Assembly: GCA_017163975.1 (NCBI GenBank)
Contig: JAFFSR010000264.1
Span: forward strand, 4,349,501-4,413,500
Length of the DNA: 64,000 bases
Reading direction: 5' to 3'
DNA from: Anastatus disparis
Taxonomy: Eukaryota > Arthropoda > Insecta > Hymenoptera > Eupelmidae
This document shows positions 35,658 through 46,892 of this stretch, piece after piece. A program made the position numbers and the translations under genes. The notes beneath the pieces are model-generated. The model was not told where the DNA came from and did no database searches. It worked only from the letters and a program-made list of their open reading frames with translations. The first letter of the stretch is position 1, and the number at the start of each line of letters is the position of its first letter.

Positions 35658-35830
35658 TATAACTTTTAATATTTCAAAATATAGAATTTTTGATTTAACA
35701 CATATACTCTAGATTTGGTTCTTCGGTATTGATGGGTACTACAACATATGAACAGATGATTGTTTAAGTATATTAAAATGTATCTATTTCTTAATAATTT
35801 AGGTGTTAATTTAGATTCTGAATTGAAATA

Positions 35831-36047
35831 TTAAGGGAATGTAAAATACCGACATTACAGTTTTCCAAATTTTTTATTCTTAATCTAGAAATTTTTACAA
35901 TATCTCTATATTACTGCCTTCTATTTTTACTAATAAAAAGCCTAATTGAGAGATATTTTTGAAAATTTTGGAATAAAGATTAAAAATTTTGAAAACTGCA
36001 ATGTCGGTAACTATGTTGAAATCATATACCGTATTACATCCCCTTAA
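35831..36047. mobile_element. 217-bp palindromic MITE with TTAA ends
   Basis: The ends read ttaagggaatgtaaaatacc and, in reverse complement, ttaaggggatgtaatacgg. Inner phrases accgacattacagttttcc / gaaaactgcaatgtcggt pair. A second, half-preserved copy is at 47473-47600. Confidence 0.75.
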
Positions 36048-36404
36048 CTATCGATTACGTACACATCATCAAAATCCAACCCAAACAATTTTATGTATTT
36101 TAATAAATTGTTATTATAATTATTTTATATACGGATAAAGAAATTATTTTAATATGCATAATACATTTAAGAATTAAAATCCATATTATATTTTTGGAAA
36201 TAAAAAATAGGAAGTTGAATAATTTTTATACGCCTAAGATATATGTACCATAAAAATTTATTTGAAAATGAGAGAATCTATTATTTATGGATTGTGGAAC
36301 TTTTAATAAGTATTTTATCCCCATTATAGTGGCACTTTAATTTTGAAATACTGTTTGAATTAAAAAATAGAATGATGAGTAATGAAAATTTAATACACAG
36401 CAGT
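36048..36404. other. AT-rich spacer, nothing recognised
   Basis: No feature could be supported between the MITE and the inverted duplication. Confidence 0.4.
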
Positions 36405-37270
36405 GATTAGTTTTGCTTTTTCACAATTATAACTTGAAATAAAAATATCAAAAGTTGGAAAATGTTAATTCTATATGTCTGGAAAATATTATTCAGTAAT
36501 GCTTATGATTAATTTTATCATTAAATAGAGAATTCCAATCAAAATTAAACAGGGGACAATGACTAGTACTACAATGTCTATTAGAATTCTAATCTAAACC
36601 AATAATTAAAGCTTCTTAGTAATCAAAATGAAAACTATACTTTTAATTTTATAATCTAAAACAAGAATAAGCAAGTTTGCTTCATCTCAATTGTTTCATT
36701 TCTTAATATAATGAATCATCTTTGAATTAAAAATGAAATCTACATTTTGAACAGGTAAGTAATTAAAAAATAATAGTGTCTGTACATACCTTGTCTTTTG
36801 AATATAGTTTTACTCTAATAAATGTTCAAAAAATAATGACGAGGTAAGAAAATTCAATACATAATAATAATTGTTTGTATTCCAATAAATTAAGATTCTC
36901 ATAATTATTTTATATTAAAATATTTGGATCCTTTTCCAATTTGATTCCAATAACAATCAATTCTAAGTTTGTTTTAATAATTTATTTAAATAACATTACA
37001 AATGTATTATAAGTAAAAAATGACTTTAATGCTTACAAATCTGATACTATACCTGTAATATTACACAACATGAAAGCACATAATAGAAACCTGCAAAAAG
37101 AAAACAAACAAGCTCTTTAGCTTGACAGCTTTTTAATCAGATGGATAATTTAGTTTTTATCTGAAAAAAACTGAAGTTTCATAGATGATTTTGTCAAAAA
37201 CCGCAGCAAAGTTCACTGATTCTGAATTACTCGTTTATAATGTTAAACGTAGCACGAAACACTATAATAA
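36405..37270. repeat. Left arm of large inverted duplication
   Basis: In reverse complement this segment matches 39165-40182 and then continues into 44512-44716. Shared phrases include aagctctttagcttgacagc, ttgattccaataacaatcaa and aggggacaatgactagtact. Divergence is substantial, so the duplication is old. The arms carry no recognised gene. Confidence 0.8.
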
Positions 37271-37579
37271 ATTAATATAGAATAAGTATTTTAAAATAGA
37301 TAATAATAAAAATAAAAATAAGTAATTTAATAGATGTCATTAAAATCTTTTAACGCATATAAAATTTTATAGAATTAGAAAGCTAATAGAAAGTAATGAT
37401 TGTTACAACATTTCACATAATCAAACTATAATAAAAGATATTTGTATAATGATTTGAGATACTTATATAAATAATTATATGCTTATAATACCTATACTCT
37501 GAATTAATATATTTAATTCCGATAAATTATAAAAAATTTGTGTATTTAAGTTATCATTTGTAAGTAATTTTAACCTAAA

Positions 37580-37785
37580 TACTTTTTTGAGATTAACATT
37601 CTATCTAAAATAAAATAATTGCATGCAAAATTTACATAAAAGATTAACACTTTATTGACATCAATATTGTATCTAAAATAAAGTACTTGCATGCAAAATT
37701 TACAAAAAAAATAAATACTTTTTTGACATTAATATTTTATCTAAAATTAAGCAATGCATGTAAAATTTACATAAAAAATAATTGA
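37580..37785. repeat. Three tandem units of about 70 bp
   Basis: Each unit has the pattern acttttttgacattaatatt, tatctaaaataaa, tgcatgcaaaatttaca. It lies in the spacer of the large inverted duplication. Confidence 0.7.
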
Positions 37786-38210
37786 TTTTAAACAACAAAA
37801 ATTAAAAAGTTAAACAAATGAATGCCTACATTGCTTATATTCTTGTTGAGCACGCTTTTTGCATGTAGTGCATCTAATGAAACATTAGTTAAAACTTTTT
37901 TTATTTATTCTGTCATTTTCCGTAATGACATCACTTTTCTATGTTTTTTCAATTTATAAGGATTACAACACCTATTATAATTTATCGTTGTAGCTGAAAA
38001 TCCCATATTTTATATTAATCGATTAGTTTTATTATATTTTTTTTATAGTCTTTATGAATATATAAGGAATAAACATTTATAGATGTAAACAAAGCAGACG
38101 TCACGTTTGTAAACTCAAGTTTCAAAGCATGAACCATGAAGTCGTCAGAGAAAAATAAAAAATTTTTGGAAGTCCCGTGGGCACATCGCGGTACGCAACA
38201 CAATACATTT

Positions 38211-38342
38211 AGGCTGGAATTCATAGACCCAACTCAAGTTATGATTGCTACTCAAACCTCATTCTATCTTTATCTCTTTCATAATGAAAAAAAAGATAGA
38301 TGATACAACCGTTACTTGAGTTAGGTCTATGAATTCCAGCCT
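38211..38342. mobile_element. 132-bp palindromic MITE
   Basis: The ends aggctggaattcatagaccc and its reverse complement are almost exact, and the inner aactcaag / cttgagtt segments also pair. Confidence 0.8.
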
Positions 38343-38383
38343 TAGTACGTGATACGGTTGGTGACGTAACATTTATACTACAT

Positions 38384-38748
38384 AAGGTTGGAATTTACAG
38401 ATCCAACTGAAGCAATGGTGTTACTTGATGTTACTCAAGTAATATTGATACTTTTAGCTGACGGCCGTTCATCAATGATGTTACACGTTATATGTCACTC
38501 GTCACACGTTTTAAAGTGTTGTAGTCCGATCTCTATTGAAATCATGATCTATGGCTTAAATACGCATGTTTTTTCTGACATAGATTATAAATTCAGGAGA
38601 CATCGGACAATGAAATTTTAAAACGTGTAACGAGTAACGTGTAACATCATTGAAGAACGGCCGTGAGCTAAAATTTATAAATGTTACTCAAGTAACATTG
38701 ATACTCAAGTAACACCATTGCTTGAGTTGGGTTTATAAATTTCAACCT
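38384..38748. mobile_element. 365-bp palindromic MITE of the same family as 38211
   Basis: The ends aggttggaatttacagatcc and its reverse-complement variant match those of the neighbour 40 bp away. Inner segments (caatggtgttacttg, acggccgttc, catgatct) pair along the element. Confidence 0.8.
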
Positions 38749-39164
38749 AAAAGAATTGTTTTTGTATTTTTATTTGTAAGGAAATAATCTCTGTAATTGG
38801 TATAACTCATTATTATTCTATCAAATATATTCTTAAAAAGAAAATACTTAAAAATTCTTTAAGTAGAAATAGTTCATGGTTTTAACTTATACTCGCATAT
38901 TGAAGTTTTTCTCTAATGTTTTTATTCTATGGGATAAAAACAAATTTAGCTAGTCTATCTAAAGATTTAAATAGTATATAGTTGGATTATTTTTACAAAA
39001 AAAAACGAAAGAGGAGATATGTTAAAAAAAATCTCTTTATCAATTGGATATAAAAACAATTTTTTTCATATGCAGTATAGATGCAGAGCGATTGACTGTA
39101 TCCCATACTGCATGTATGTGTATGCGTTTCGTGATGTCCTGAACGAACTTCCGTATCAACAACT

Positions 39165-40182
39165 TGTATATCAATATATTATAGTGTTTCCTGCTATGGT
39201 TAACATTATAAACGAAGAATTCAGAGTCAGTGAACTTTGCTGCAAATTTTGACAAAATCATCTATGAAATTTCAGTTTTTTTCAGGTAAAAACAAAATTG
39301 TTCCATATGATTAAAAAGCTGTCAAGCTAAAGAGCTTGTTTGTTTTCTTTTTGCAGGTTTCTATTATGTGCTTTCATGCTGTATCACAGATATAGTGTGA
39401 GATTTGTAAGCATAAAAATCATTTTTTACTCATAATATATTTGAGATTTTCAATTTAACGGATATATAATTCGGAGTTGTTAAATGTCCTCTAGCTCCTC
39501 CCCTCTTTATTATTTTTAGTTTGTGCAAATTTTATTTATTTTAATTTTAAAATGATTTTTTAAATTTTAAAACTGTTACTTCCTCTCTCCGTTTACCTCT
39601 GATTTCATTTTTATTTTGGTTATATTTTTTGACTCGTCATGGTTCATATGAAAAAATTAAAAAAATTATATTAATAATAGTGGCATTTTGAGGTTTTTTT
39701 ACTCCAGATACTTCAAATTCAATTTTTAATTTAAATTTATTATTTATTCAAACCATAATTTGCTAGAATCTGGAGGATGAGAGCCTATATAATATTATTA
39801 TATTATTTAAATCAATTATTGAAACATAATTAAAATTGATTGTTATTGGAATCAAATTGGAAAAAGAATCTAAATATTTTAATTTATAACAATCATAATA
39901 ATCTTAATTTATTGAAATTCATGGAACTATTATTAATAGATGTTGAATTTTTTTACCTCGTTATTATTTTTTAAACCTCTATTAGAGCAAAGCTATAGTC
40001 AGCAGACAAGGTATGTACCGACAATATTATTTTGTAATTACTGTTCTAAACGTAGATTTCATGCATTAACAACTTTCTGATTTAAAGATGATTCGTTATA
40101 TTAAGAAATGAAACATTGAGATGAAGCAAATTCGATTTTCATATTCTTGTTTTAAATTATAATATTGAAAGTATAGTGTGAT
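39165..40182. repeat. Right arm of large inverted duplication, first part
   Basis: Reverse complement of 36630-37270 with many small changes. The match stops at about 40182 (after gaaagtatagt) and resumes at about 44512, so about 4.3 kb of unrelated DNA interrupts the arm. Confidence 0.75.
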
Positions 40183-40848
40183 GTCAAGTACATCCAATGA
40201 GTTTTTTTTTGAAATTATTTTATAAATTATTTTTTAAGTCACGTTTTTGTACTCTTATACAGAATAAAATAATATCTATCTATCTAATTAGAAATAATAC
40301 TAGTACAAGGGAAAACCCCAAAAAGAAAACAACGGCAATAAAAGACTAAGGAGCCGAAGCTCTTGAGCGTGTATGCACCGTAGGCGGGCCAGCTCGGCAA
40401 GTGTATATGCACTTATATACACCCATATATATGTGTATATACACACGGTCATAACTATATATGAATGGATATACCCAATTATGTAAACAAGGTATACATC
40501 CATTTATATATAGTAATCGGATTAAACAATTAAAATTTTTATATTTTACATTCACGCAAAATTTAATTTTTATTACTCATGTTCAATAATAATAGGAAAT
40601 CACTCGGGCCGTCTACGGAAAAAACCGAACAATCACTGTATCTGTTTATGCGTAAAAGGAATAATAAAAATCTCTATTAAATAAAACATTTCTGAATTTT
40701 ATCAAAATACAAAATATTTAAAAATTATTTTCTCATAGTTCTCATCTTATTTTTCCAAAGATGAAGAAAAAAACGAACATGCGCTTAGTTATCGGTACAG
40801 CTGAAAACTATAAAAATTCCTAAACCGAACAGATACGAAGACCGTTCA

Positions 40849-40886
<38 letters not shown>

Positions 40887-41800
40887 ACACATGTCACATA
40901 GAAACGAAAACCAAACTTTTCTCTTCTATGCGACGAAAATTTTATAATTTTTATTTCCAAATATTTACAAAATAATTTACTTTTAATCATAATCATAAGG
41001 AAATAGATTTAATAATAATTAAGATTAATTAATTAATATACGCGCATTATAGCGAATTTCAATATTAAAAAAAAAATTAGATGCATAAAAGGTTTTTAAC
41101 AAATAATGTTTATTTGTTTTTAATCATTATTTTTATATAAAGATAAAGAAAAAATATACAATATTAAGTAAATAAAGGGAAACAATTCTAGCCTAAAATA
41201 TTTCTGTTTTAACTTCTTTCCTTGATTTCTTAAAGGATGCATGCACTTATAACAACGCACATCTGTAAGCTATAAAACCTCGCTTCTTTAGATGTACGGT
41301 CCTGCAAGCATTCTTTTATTTTCAAATTTTATTTTAACTTTTTAAACAAAACGATTTTCCTTTTTAATCTTATTATTATTCGGTCATAATTGTTCCCCTT
41401 TTTTTTTAATAAGCAATAGAAATAATTACAATTAAGCTAAGAGAAAATGTCAAGAAAAACAAAAAGCACAAGAAGAAAAATTTAAAAAAAAAAAAATATA
41501 TTTAAAATAAATAAAAATAAAAACTATTAGCAAAGTGCGATTCATAAGAAACTGCAATTTTACGTATATGTCAAATAATATTGCAAGTAAAATTAAATAA
41601 CAAAGAAATATTACATCAACTTCTCTTTTATTTTACGTTAAATTCTAGCAAAAATAGGCATATTTTATATCGTTCTAAAGAGAATTTTAATTGCAATATT
41701 ATAGAGACATTTAATTTAGACCGTAGTTAGTTAATAACAAATTATAATGATTTTTAATAATTTAAGAAAAATTGTAAAAGATCAAGAGACAAAATAGGGC
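40183..41800. other. Left part of the 4.3-kb interruption: low-complexity DNA
   Basis: No gene is supported. It contains an atctatctatcta microsatellite after aataaaataat (about 40262-40286), as in 3' tails of some non-LTR elements. It also contains an AT/ATGT microsatellite (40847-40890) and short GC-richer phrases near 40350-40400 and 40600. The rest is A/T-rich. Confidence 0.4.
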
Positions 41801-42077
41801 TTCTCTAAGGGAGAGGGCATATCTTTCCAGATATACCCCCTCTGTTGCAAGAAAAACTTCTATACCCTAGTTTCTCTCTTCGTCTTACACGTTACTTAAG
41901 GCCAAAGTTCAAATTTTGGGAGGGCTTAAGGTCCCTCTCTGACCTCTTAAGAAAAGCAAAGGCCAATAGAAATTATGTAAAAAAGCGTTAGAGAAAAACA
42001 ATTTTCTCTAATTGGAGAAAATTACTAGATAGTTTCGAAGATTATCTTATAGTATGCTACAACGTTAGTTGTTTAGG

Positions 42078-42085
42078 TATATAAG
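42078..42085 (+). promoter_or_regulatory. TATA box preceding the hairpin array
   Basis: TATATAAG is followed by GGGCC and, about 30 bases on, a cacactcactcc start-site-like stretch, then a ctcgag/ctcgag hairpin. The arrangement resembles the minus-strand promoter at 7823-7830. Inferred only. Confidence 0.4.
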
Positions 42086-42559
42086 GGGCCTGACAGATCG
42101 ATGCACACTCACTCCTTAATTTTTCTTGCTCGAGTTCACTTCTCGAGATCAAACTCAGATTTTTGCTCTAAAAACTTAACGTTTAAAATTCAACTTAGAA
42201 TTTTTTTTTTGTTTCATTTTTACTTTTCTAAAAAAATAACCTAGAAGTTTTTCTCATTTTTTTTTGATTTACTGTTTGAGTTTCCTCTCAGAACAGAGTC
42301 TTACTTATTGCAACCTAAAAGATACTCAAAAAAATTTTTACTTTTCTTTCGATTTAGATTTTAAAATTTTAAATACTAAGTAAATAAAAAAAAAACTACT
42401 TCATTAATTTTGTATCAGTTTTTATTGAATAAATAACTTTAAATTTAATTAACATCTTCTTATTTTTAAAAAAGGAGTTCCCTTCATTTCCTTTAAAAGT
42501 AAGTAATTTTTATAACGTAAATAATTGTACAATCAAATAAAAAAACTCAAAGAAAACAT

Positions 42560-44030
42560 AAACTAACCAAACAAGTTAATACTACGGTCACTTCACGAGA
42601 GACCATAATATTTCCTTGTTGGTTAGCACTTAAATTTTTATGCCAAAAGGGCAATCTAGTTAATAATTTTGAACTTTCTTTCTAAATAGTATTCTTTCAC
42701 CTTTAAATAAAATCGTCATTTATTTGACTTCGCATATAATTTTATCTTTTTGATTTCTTGAAAGGGAAAAGATACAAGGTTTAAAAATATTTTTGGTCAC
42801 TTCACGAGAGACCGAGTATTTTTGAACCTCACAGAAACTTTATGTCAGCTGAACATTGGTCACTTCGGGAGAGACTTTTGTTTGGTTGTTATAAATTTCT
42901 CTCTTCTTTAAAATAGAAATTAAAAAAGAAGACGTAGACTTTTTCATTTATTTAAAATAAATTTAGAGAATTTTGATTAATAAAAGGAAAAATTCCTTCC
43001 TAAAGGGTTTGTACATTAATTTGTTTAATAAATATTAAAAATTTTCATGAAATAAAAGAAAACATAAACTAACCAATGAGTCAATATTACGGTCACTTCA
43101 CGAGAGACCATAATATTCCTTGTTGGCTAGTAGTAAATTTTATTGCCAAAAGCGCAACTAATTTTGTAGTTTATATCTAAAAATAAAATTGTTTATTCAT
43201 TTTTGCGAACTTTTGGATTTCTTGAAGAATTACAAGGTTTAAAAATATTTTTGGTCACTTCACGAGAGACCGAGTATTTTTAAACTTCACAGAAACTTTA
43301 TATCAGCTGAACATTGGTCACTTCGGGAGAGACTTTTGTTTGGTTGCTATAATTTTCTCTTTTCTTTAAAATAGAAAATTAGAAAGCAAACGCAGATCTT
43401 TGTTTTTCATTTATTTATAATAATTTTAAGGAAGTTGATTGATAAAAAAAAAATAAATTTTCCTCTTAAAGGATATCTGTATATTAATTTTTTTGATAAG
43501 AAATAATTTCACACAAATTAAAAATATATGAATAGAATAAGAGAAAAATAAGCAACGACTAACTAGCACAACGGACATCTCAACAATATTTCTAATACAT
43601 TTGGGACGGGCGTACCCAAGAAAAGTAATAATAAAATTAAAGGTAGTTTTATAATTTCGATTTATTCTGGTCACTTAAGGAGAGACCTTTATGAATTCAA
43701 ATTATAACGCGTAGAGTAGTTACAAAATAAAAACAAATAGGTGAGTCATTCAAAAATAACTCGGTCACTTCACGAGAGACTAAGTTATTATTGACTCAAT
43801 AGTGTCGAAAAGAGTTACTTTTATTTAATTCTATCTATTAAAATTTTCATATCACATTTTCATAAATCTTGTTACACTTTTGTTTGCTCTGGTCACTTAA
43901 GGAGAGACCTTTGCGAATAAAATTAGTAACGCGCGATAGGTAGCACACAAAAATCTAATTAGGAAAGCCATTCTAAAATAGCCCGGTCACTTCACGAGAG
44001 ACTCGGTTATTAATGACTTTTTAGAACGAA
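42560..44030 (+). ncRNA. Array of ten conserved-apex hairpins (candidate structured RNA)
   Basis: The 18-19 nt apex ggtcacttcacgagagacc or a variant occurs at 42586, 42795, 42858, 43091, 43253, 43316, 43669, 43763, 43891 and 43985, always in plus orientation. It folds as GGUC-A-CUU-NNN-GAG-A-GACC with the triloop CAC (six copies), CGG (two) or AAG (two). Outside it the flanks differ between copies yet pair: ctaaccaa/ttggttag at 42586, ggtttaaaaata/tatttttgaacc at 42795, tataattt/aaattata at 43669, tgagtca/tgactca at 43763, and gttac...gtaac at 43891. Spacings repeat (63 and 63; 94 and 94), so two modules were each duplicated. No coding frame crosses the array. An LTR-like promoter lies upstream. 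Calling it an RNA is inference; the repeated structure is directly visible. Confidence 0.6.
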
Positions 44031-44280
44031 ATTAATTTTATCGATTAAATATGAAAGCTAAAGAATTAATACATTTATTCATAAAATAAATTCGCATAAT
44101 TTCAAATCTACAAAATATTAGAAATATCTTTCTTTTGCGTTTTTTATAAATTAATTATTAATAACTGAATAAATAAATAAAAGTAACTGCAACAAGAAAT
44201 ATCATAATAAAATTTGATTAGTTTTCCTAAAATAAAAAAAAAAACGGAATTAATATATGCGTCCTAAATAATCAAAATAC
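44030..44280. other. AT-rich spacer
   Basis: No supported feature. A gcaaca at 44189 was considered as an element terminus and rejected. Confidence 0.35.
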
Positions 44281-44286
44281 AGAATA

Positions 44287-44375
44287 CGTTGACTGACGGG
44301 AACTTGATACCCGAGTTTTACTGCTAGGCAGTGACTCAAAAACTAGGATAACATTGCGCCAGTTATCCACCCAAA
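44287..44375 (-). other. tRNA-like SINE head
   Basis: On the minus strand ggataactggcgcaatg (A-box region), an agtttttgagtcactgcc middle and cgggtatcaagttcccg (T-arm with four paired bases) are in tRNA order. The B box departs from consensus and the acceptor does not pair, so this is a SINE-type relic rather than a tRNA. Confidence 0.5.
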
Positions 44376-44511
44376 AAAAATAACATCATTTTGTAGTTAC
44401 GAAAGTTACTATAAAATTAGATGTTCCAATATCGAAATTAAAACCTTCGATTGCGGTTATCACAATAGTTTAGATTTTGATTAATATATTCTTGAAACTT
44501 GAATATCTAAA

Positions 44512-44716
44512 ATGAAGCCAGCACGCTTTAAATATTTGTTTGGATTAAGATTCGAAAAAACACTGTAGTACTAGTCATTGTCCCCTGTTTAATTTTGATT
44601 AAAATTCTCTATTTAATAATAAAATTAATCATTAGTATCACTCAATAAAATTTTCCAGGAGAAAATAAACTTTTGATATTGTTGTTTTAAGTTATAATTG
44701 TAAAAAAGCAAAACTA
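44512..44716. repeat. Right arm of large inverted duplication, second part
   Basis: Matches the reverse complement of 36405-36600, including gtagtactagtcattgtccc, tgattaaaattctctattta and aaaagcaaaactaat. It ends at tgctg, six bases before the start of F-box copy B. Confidence 0.75.
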
Positions 44717-44721
44717 ATTAT

Positions 44722-46430
44722 TGCTGATAATTAAAATTTTTAGTATTTATTTATGAATGGAGAAAATAAATGAGATGGCCGTATGATAAAGCGCAAATCT
44801 ATGGTCCTGACGTAAAGGCGTTCTTTTCCAATATGCCGAAATCACCCAACTGGAAAACCCCGCCCTTTGCGCAATAGCTATATAAGTAGTGATGAGGTTG
44901 AGAGTCAAAACACTTTTAGCTCTGCAGTTGTCCTGTGTAACACTGCAACAGCTGAATCCATCGCCATGAACGATGGATGAATAATGAAACTGTTCTCCTT
45001 TCTCGGCTTCAAAAGCCAGAAAGTTGACTTTCTAAAAGACCTTCCCATAGAAATATCTCAAAAAATCCTTTCCAACTTAGACTCCCAGTCATTAATGAAT
45101 GCAGCTCTAGTATCACGACAATGGCTATCAGTAGCTAAATCAACATCCTGCTTCCGTAAAAATATTCGCCACAATATTCGACGAAAAAATCGTAAGCTCT
45201 CCTTAGTAATGCCACCTCCAAAACCAGTATCTCTTTCACATTGTAAATCATTCATTACCGTACCGCCATCGACCTTAATCACGTGCTCAAAACGCTATTA
45301 CAACAATCTCCCAACATACCAAATGTCCAAACCATCAATTGCCGTACCGACATCCAACTTCACCACGTGCCCTAAACGCTTTTACAATCATCCCTTACCT
45401 TACCAAAAGACCAAACGAGCAATTAGTAAACTTCCAACTAAGCGACCAATTAGTCTTAGATTTTAGATAAGCAACTGACTATGTGACTCTGACTATACTA
45501 GCTACTAGTAAATATATTATTAGTTATAGGTTGTATTTCTAGTTAGTCTAACGATCGACTAAAACTATAATGTTTCATCAATAGAATTAGTCTTTAATGT
45601 TAATAGTTATAAAAACATGCGTAAGTCTGATTAAGTATAGATTTAACTACCTTTAGTAATTAATGATGTTTATATATTACTAACGATTAGTTTATAGCAT
45701 CGTATGATTAATAGCTTTGAAAGCATAAATAAATTATACGCGTTAAGTTATTATATTCGATTGTAATGGTGGGACATACTTGGCTTGTGAAAGATTAATA
45801 TGTATGCGGTGATAATTGTTTCCAGCTAACCTGTCATATGCACATCTAGATATAGTAAGCTTTCTATATAAACAAAGGAAATTTTTTAAATTTATACAGA
45901 AATTTACTATATGTATGGTGATTTTGCCCGTATATGCATATTGCAATTTTATACGAAATCAAGTGTGTCCAAAAATTAAAATTGGATGCAATAATTTTAC
46001 TAATACAACATTTATTACTCTCGACAAGTTTTGCAGATACACTAACTGCTAGTTAGCAAATTTGGAACAACTCAATTAGTAAATTTTCCCACAGCAAGCT
46101 TTTGCGTACGTTAAATTCTAATTCTAGTATCTTCATCGATTACAATTTTATGCTACGATACAGAATTTTAAACCTTTAAACAACTGAATTAGGTGAAAAA
46201 TTCCACGATTGTCAGCTTTTTTTATGTAACGGCTGAAAAGGTCGTATCATTGAATTGGAATCAAATTGAGAGATAAATAAAACTACATAAACGGCCTAAG
46301 ATTGTTATTCACTAATCAAGAGGCCAATCAATTATGAGAAGAAAACTACAAAAACGGTAAAATGCGTAATCCATCAATTAAATAAAAGTGAAGCATGAAG
46401 TATATCATTATATATCATTGATACAGTTCT
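44722..46430. repeat. Segmental duplication, copy B (partner 31509-34440)
   Basis: Near-identical to copy A, without the 647-bp transposon and the SINE; both empty sites are intact (45542-45558 and about 46186). About 40 bp present here near 46075-46115 is missing from copy A. The right end fades near the reverse transcriptase relic. Confidence 0.9.
44984..45466 (+). CDS. Small F-box protein, copy B
   Basis: The frame encodes 160 residues starting MKLFSFLGFKSQ. It differs from copy A by Gly-to-Asp in the F-box helix (NLDSQSL), Gln-to-Lys (CPKRFYN) and an inserted His (YNHPLPY). The original initiation site is altered: the upstream ATG now reads Met-Asn-Asp-Gly-stop (44966-44980) and the main frame restarts at 44984. 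The promoter and TATA box (44879-44886) are conserved. The F-box itself is intact, so the protein could still bind Skp1; efficient expression is doubtful because of the short upstream frame. Confidence 0.65.
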   Translation: MKLFSFLGFKSQKVDFLKDLPIEISQKILSNLDSQSLMNAALVSRQWLSVAKSTSCFRKNIRHNIRRKNRKLSLVMPPPKPVSLSHCKSFITVPPSTLITCSKRYYNNLPTYQMSKPSIAVPTSNFTTCPKRFYNHPLPYQKTKRAISKLPTKRPISLRF

Positions 46431-46868
46431 GCGTATGGAAATTTTAAGATTAAGAGATCCAAAAAATTCGTTAAGTGGTGTAAAATTTTCACGAAGATTA
46501 TGCAACAGCACATCCATCCTTGCATGACTGGAGTAGATGAAGACATTATCAACAAAGGCATCCGACCCTATAATCAATTATTCTTGAAATACCTGAGATG
46601 TATAAATTAAACAGCAGGGGACTCAGGATGCAACCCTGAGGTAAGCCATTGGTACTATTCTGCGTAAATTTCCTGCCTTCGAACATACCAATGATATTCC
46701 TACTCATAATGAGGTTGGCGATGAATTTGACAAACTTTTTAGGTTTTCCCAAAGATCTTATGATTTTAATGAGTTTGATAAGATTCACCGAATCATAAGC
46801 TCCTTCGAGGTCCAGTTCCAAGATAACTAATTTTTTGCCTTTGAGTTTACTGAGCGTGATGTCGGCCT
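46374..46868 (-). pseudogene. Non-LTR reverse transcriptase fragment
   Basis: The minus-strand reading gives ADITLSKLKGKKLVILELDL, EGAYDSVNL, FVKFIANLIMSRNI, then NGLPQGCILSPLLFNLYISG and, after a frame change near 46570, AFVDNVFIYSSH, where an active enzyme has YADD, followed by NLKISIRRT. A TAG at 46866 closes the frame upstream. The degenerate catalytic box, frameshift and missing ends mark a dead R1/Jockey-type fragment. Confidence 0.8.
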
Positions 46869-46892
46869 AAAGTGTAGGAACTCTCTTAAAAA

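Noticed and set aside
42586..44002. CRISPR-like array of a partly palindromic 19-nt repeat
   Set aside because: Spacings range from 63 to 353 bp, flanks pair with each other rather than being unique spacers, and the context is an insect genome.
41843..44194. Solo LTR running from TGTTGC to GCAACA around the hairpin array
   Set aside because: The termini look right, but the flanking bases (ccctc and agaaa) give no target duplication.
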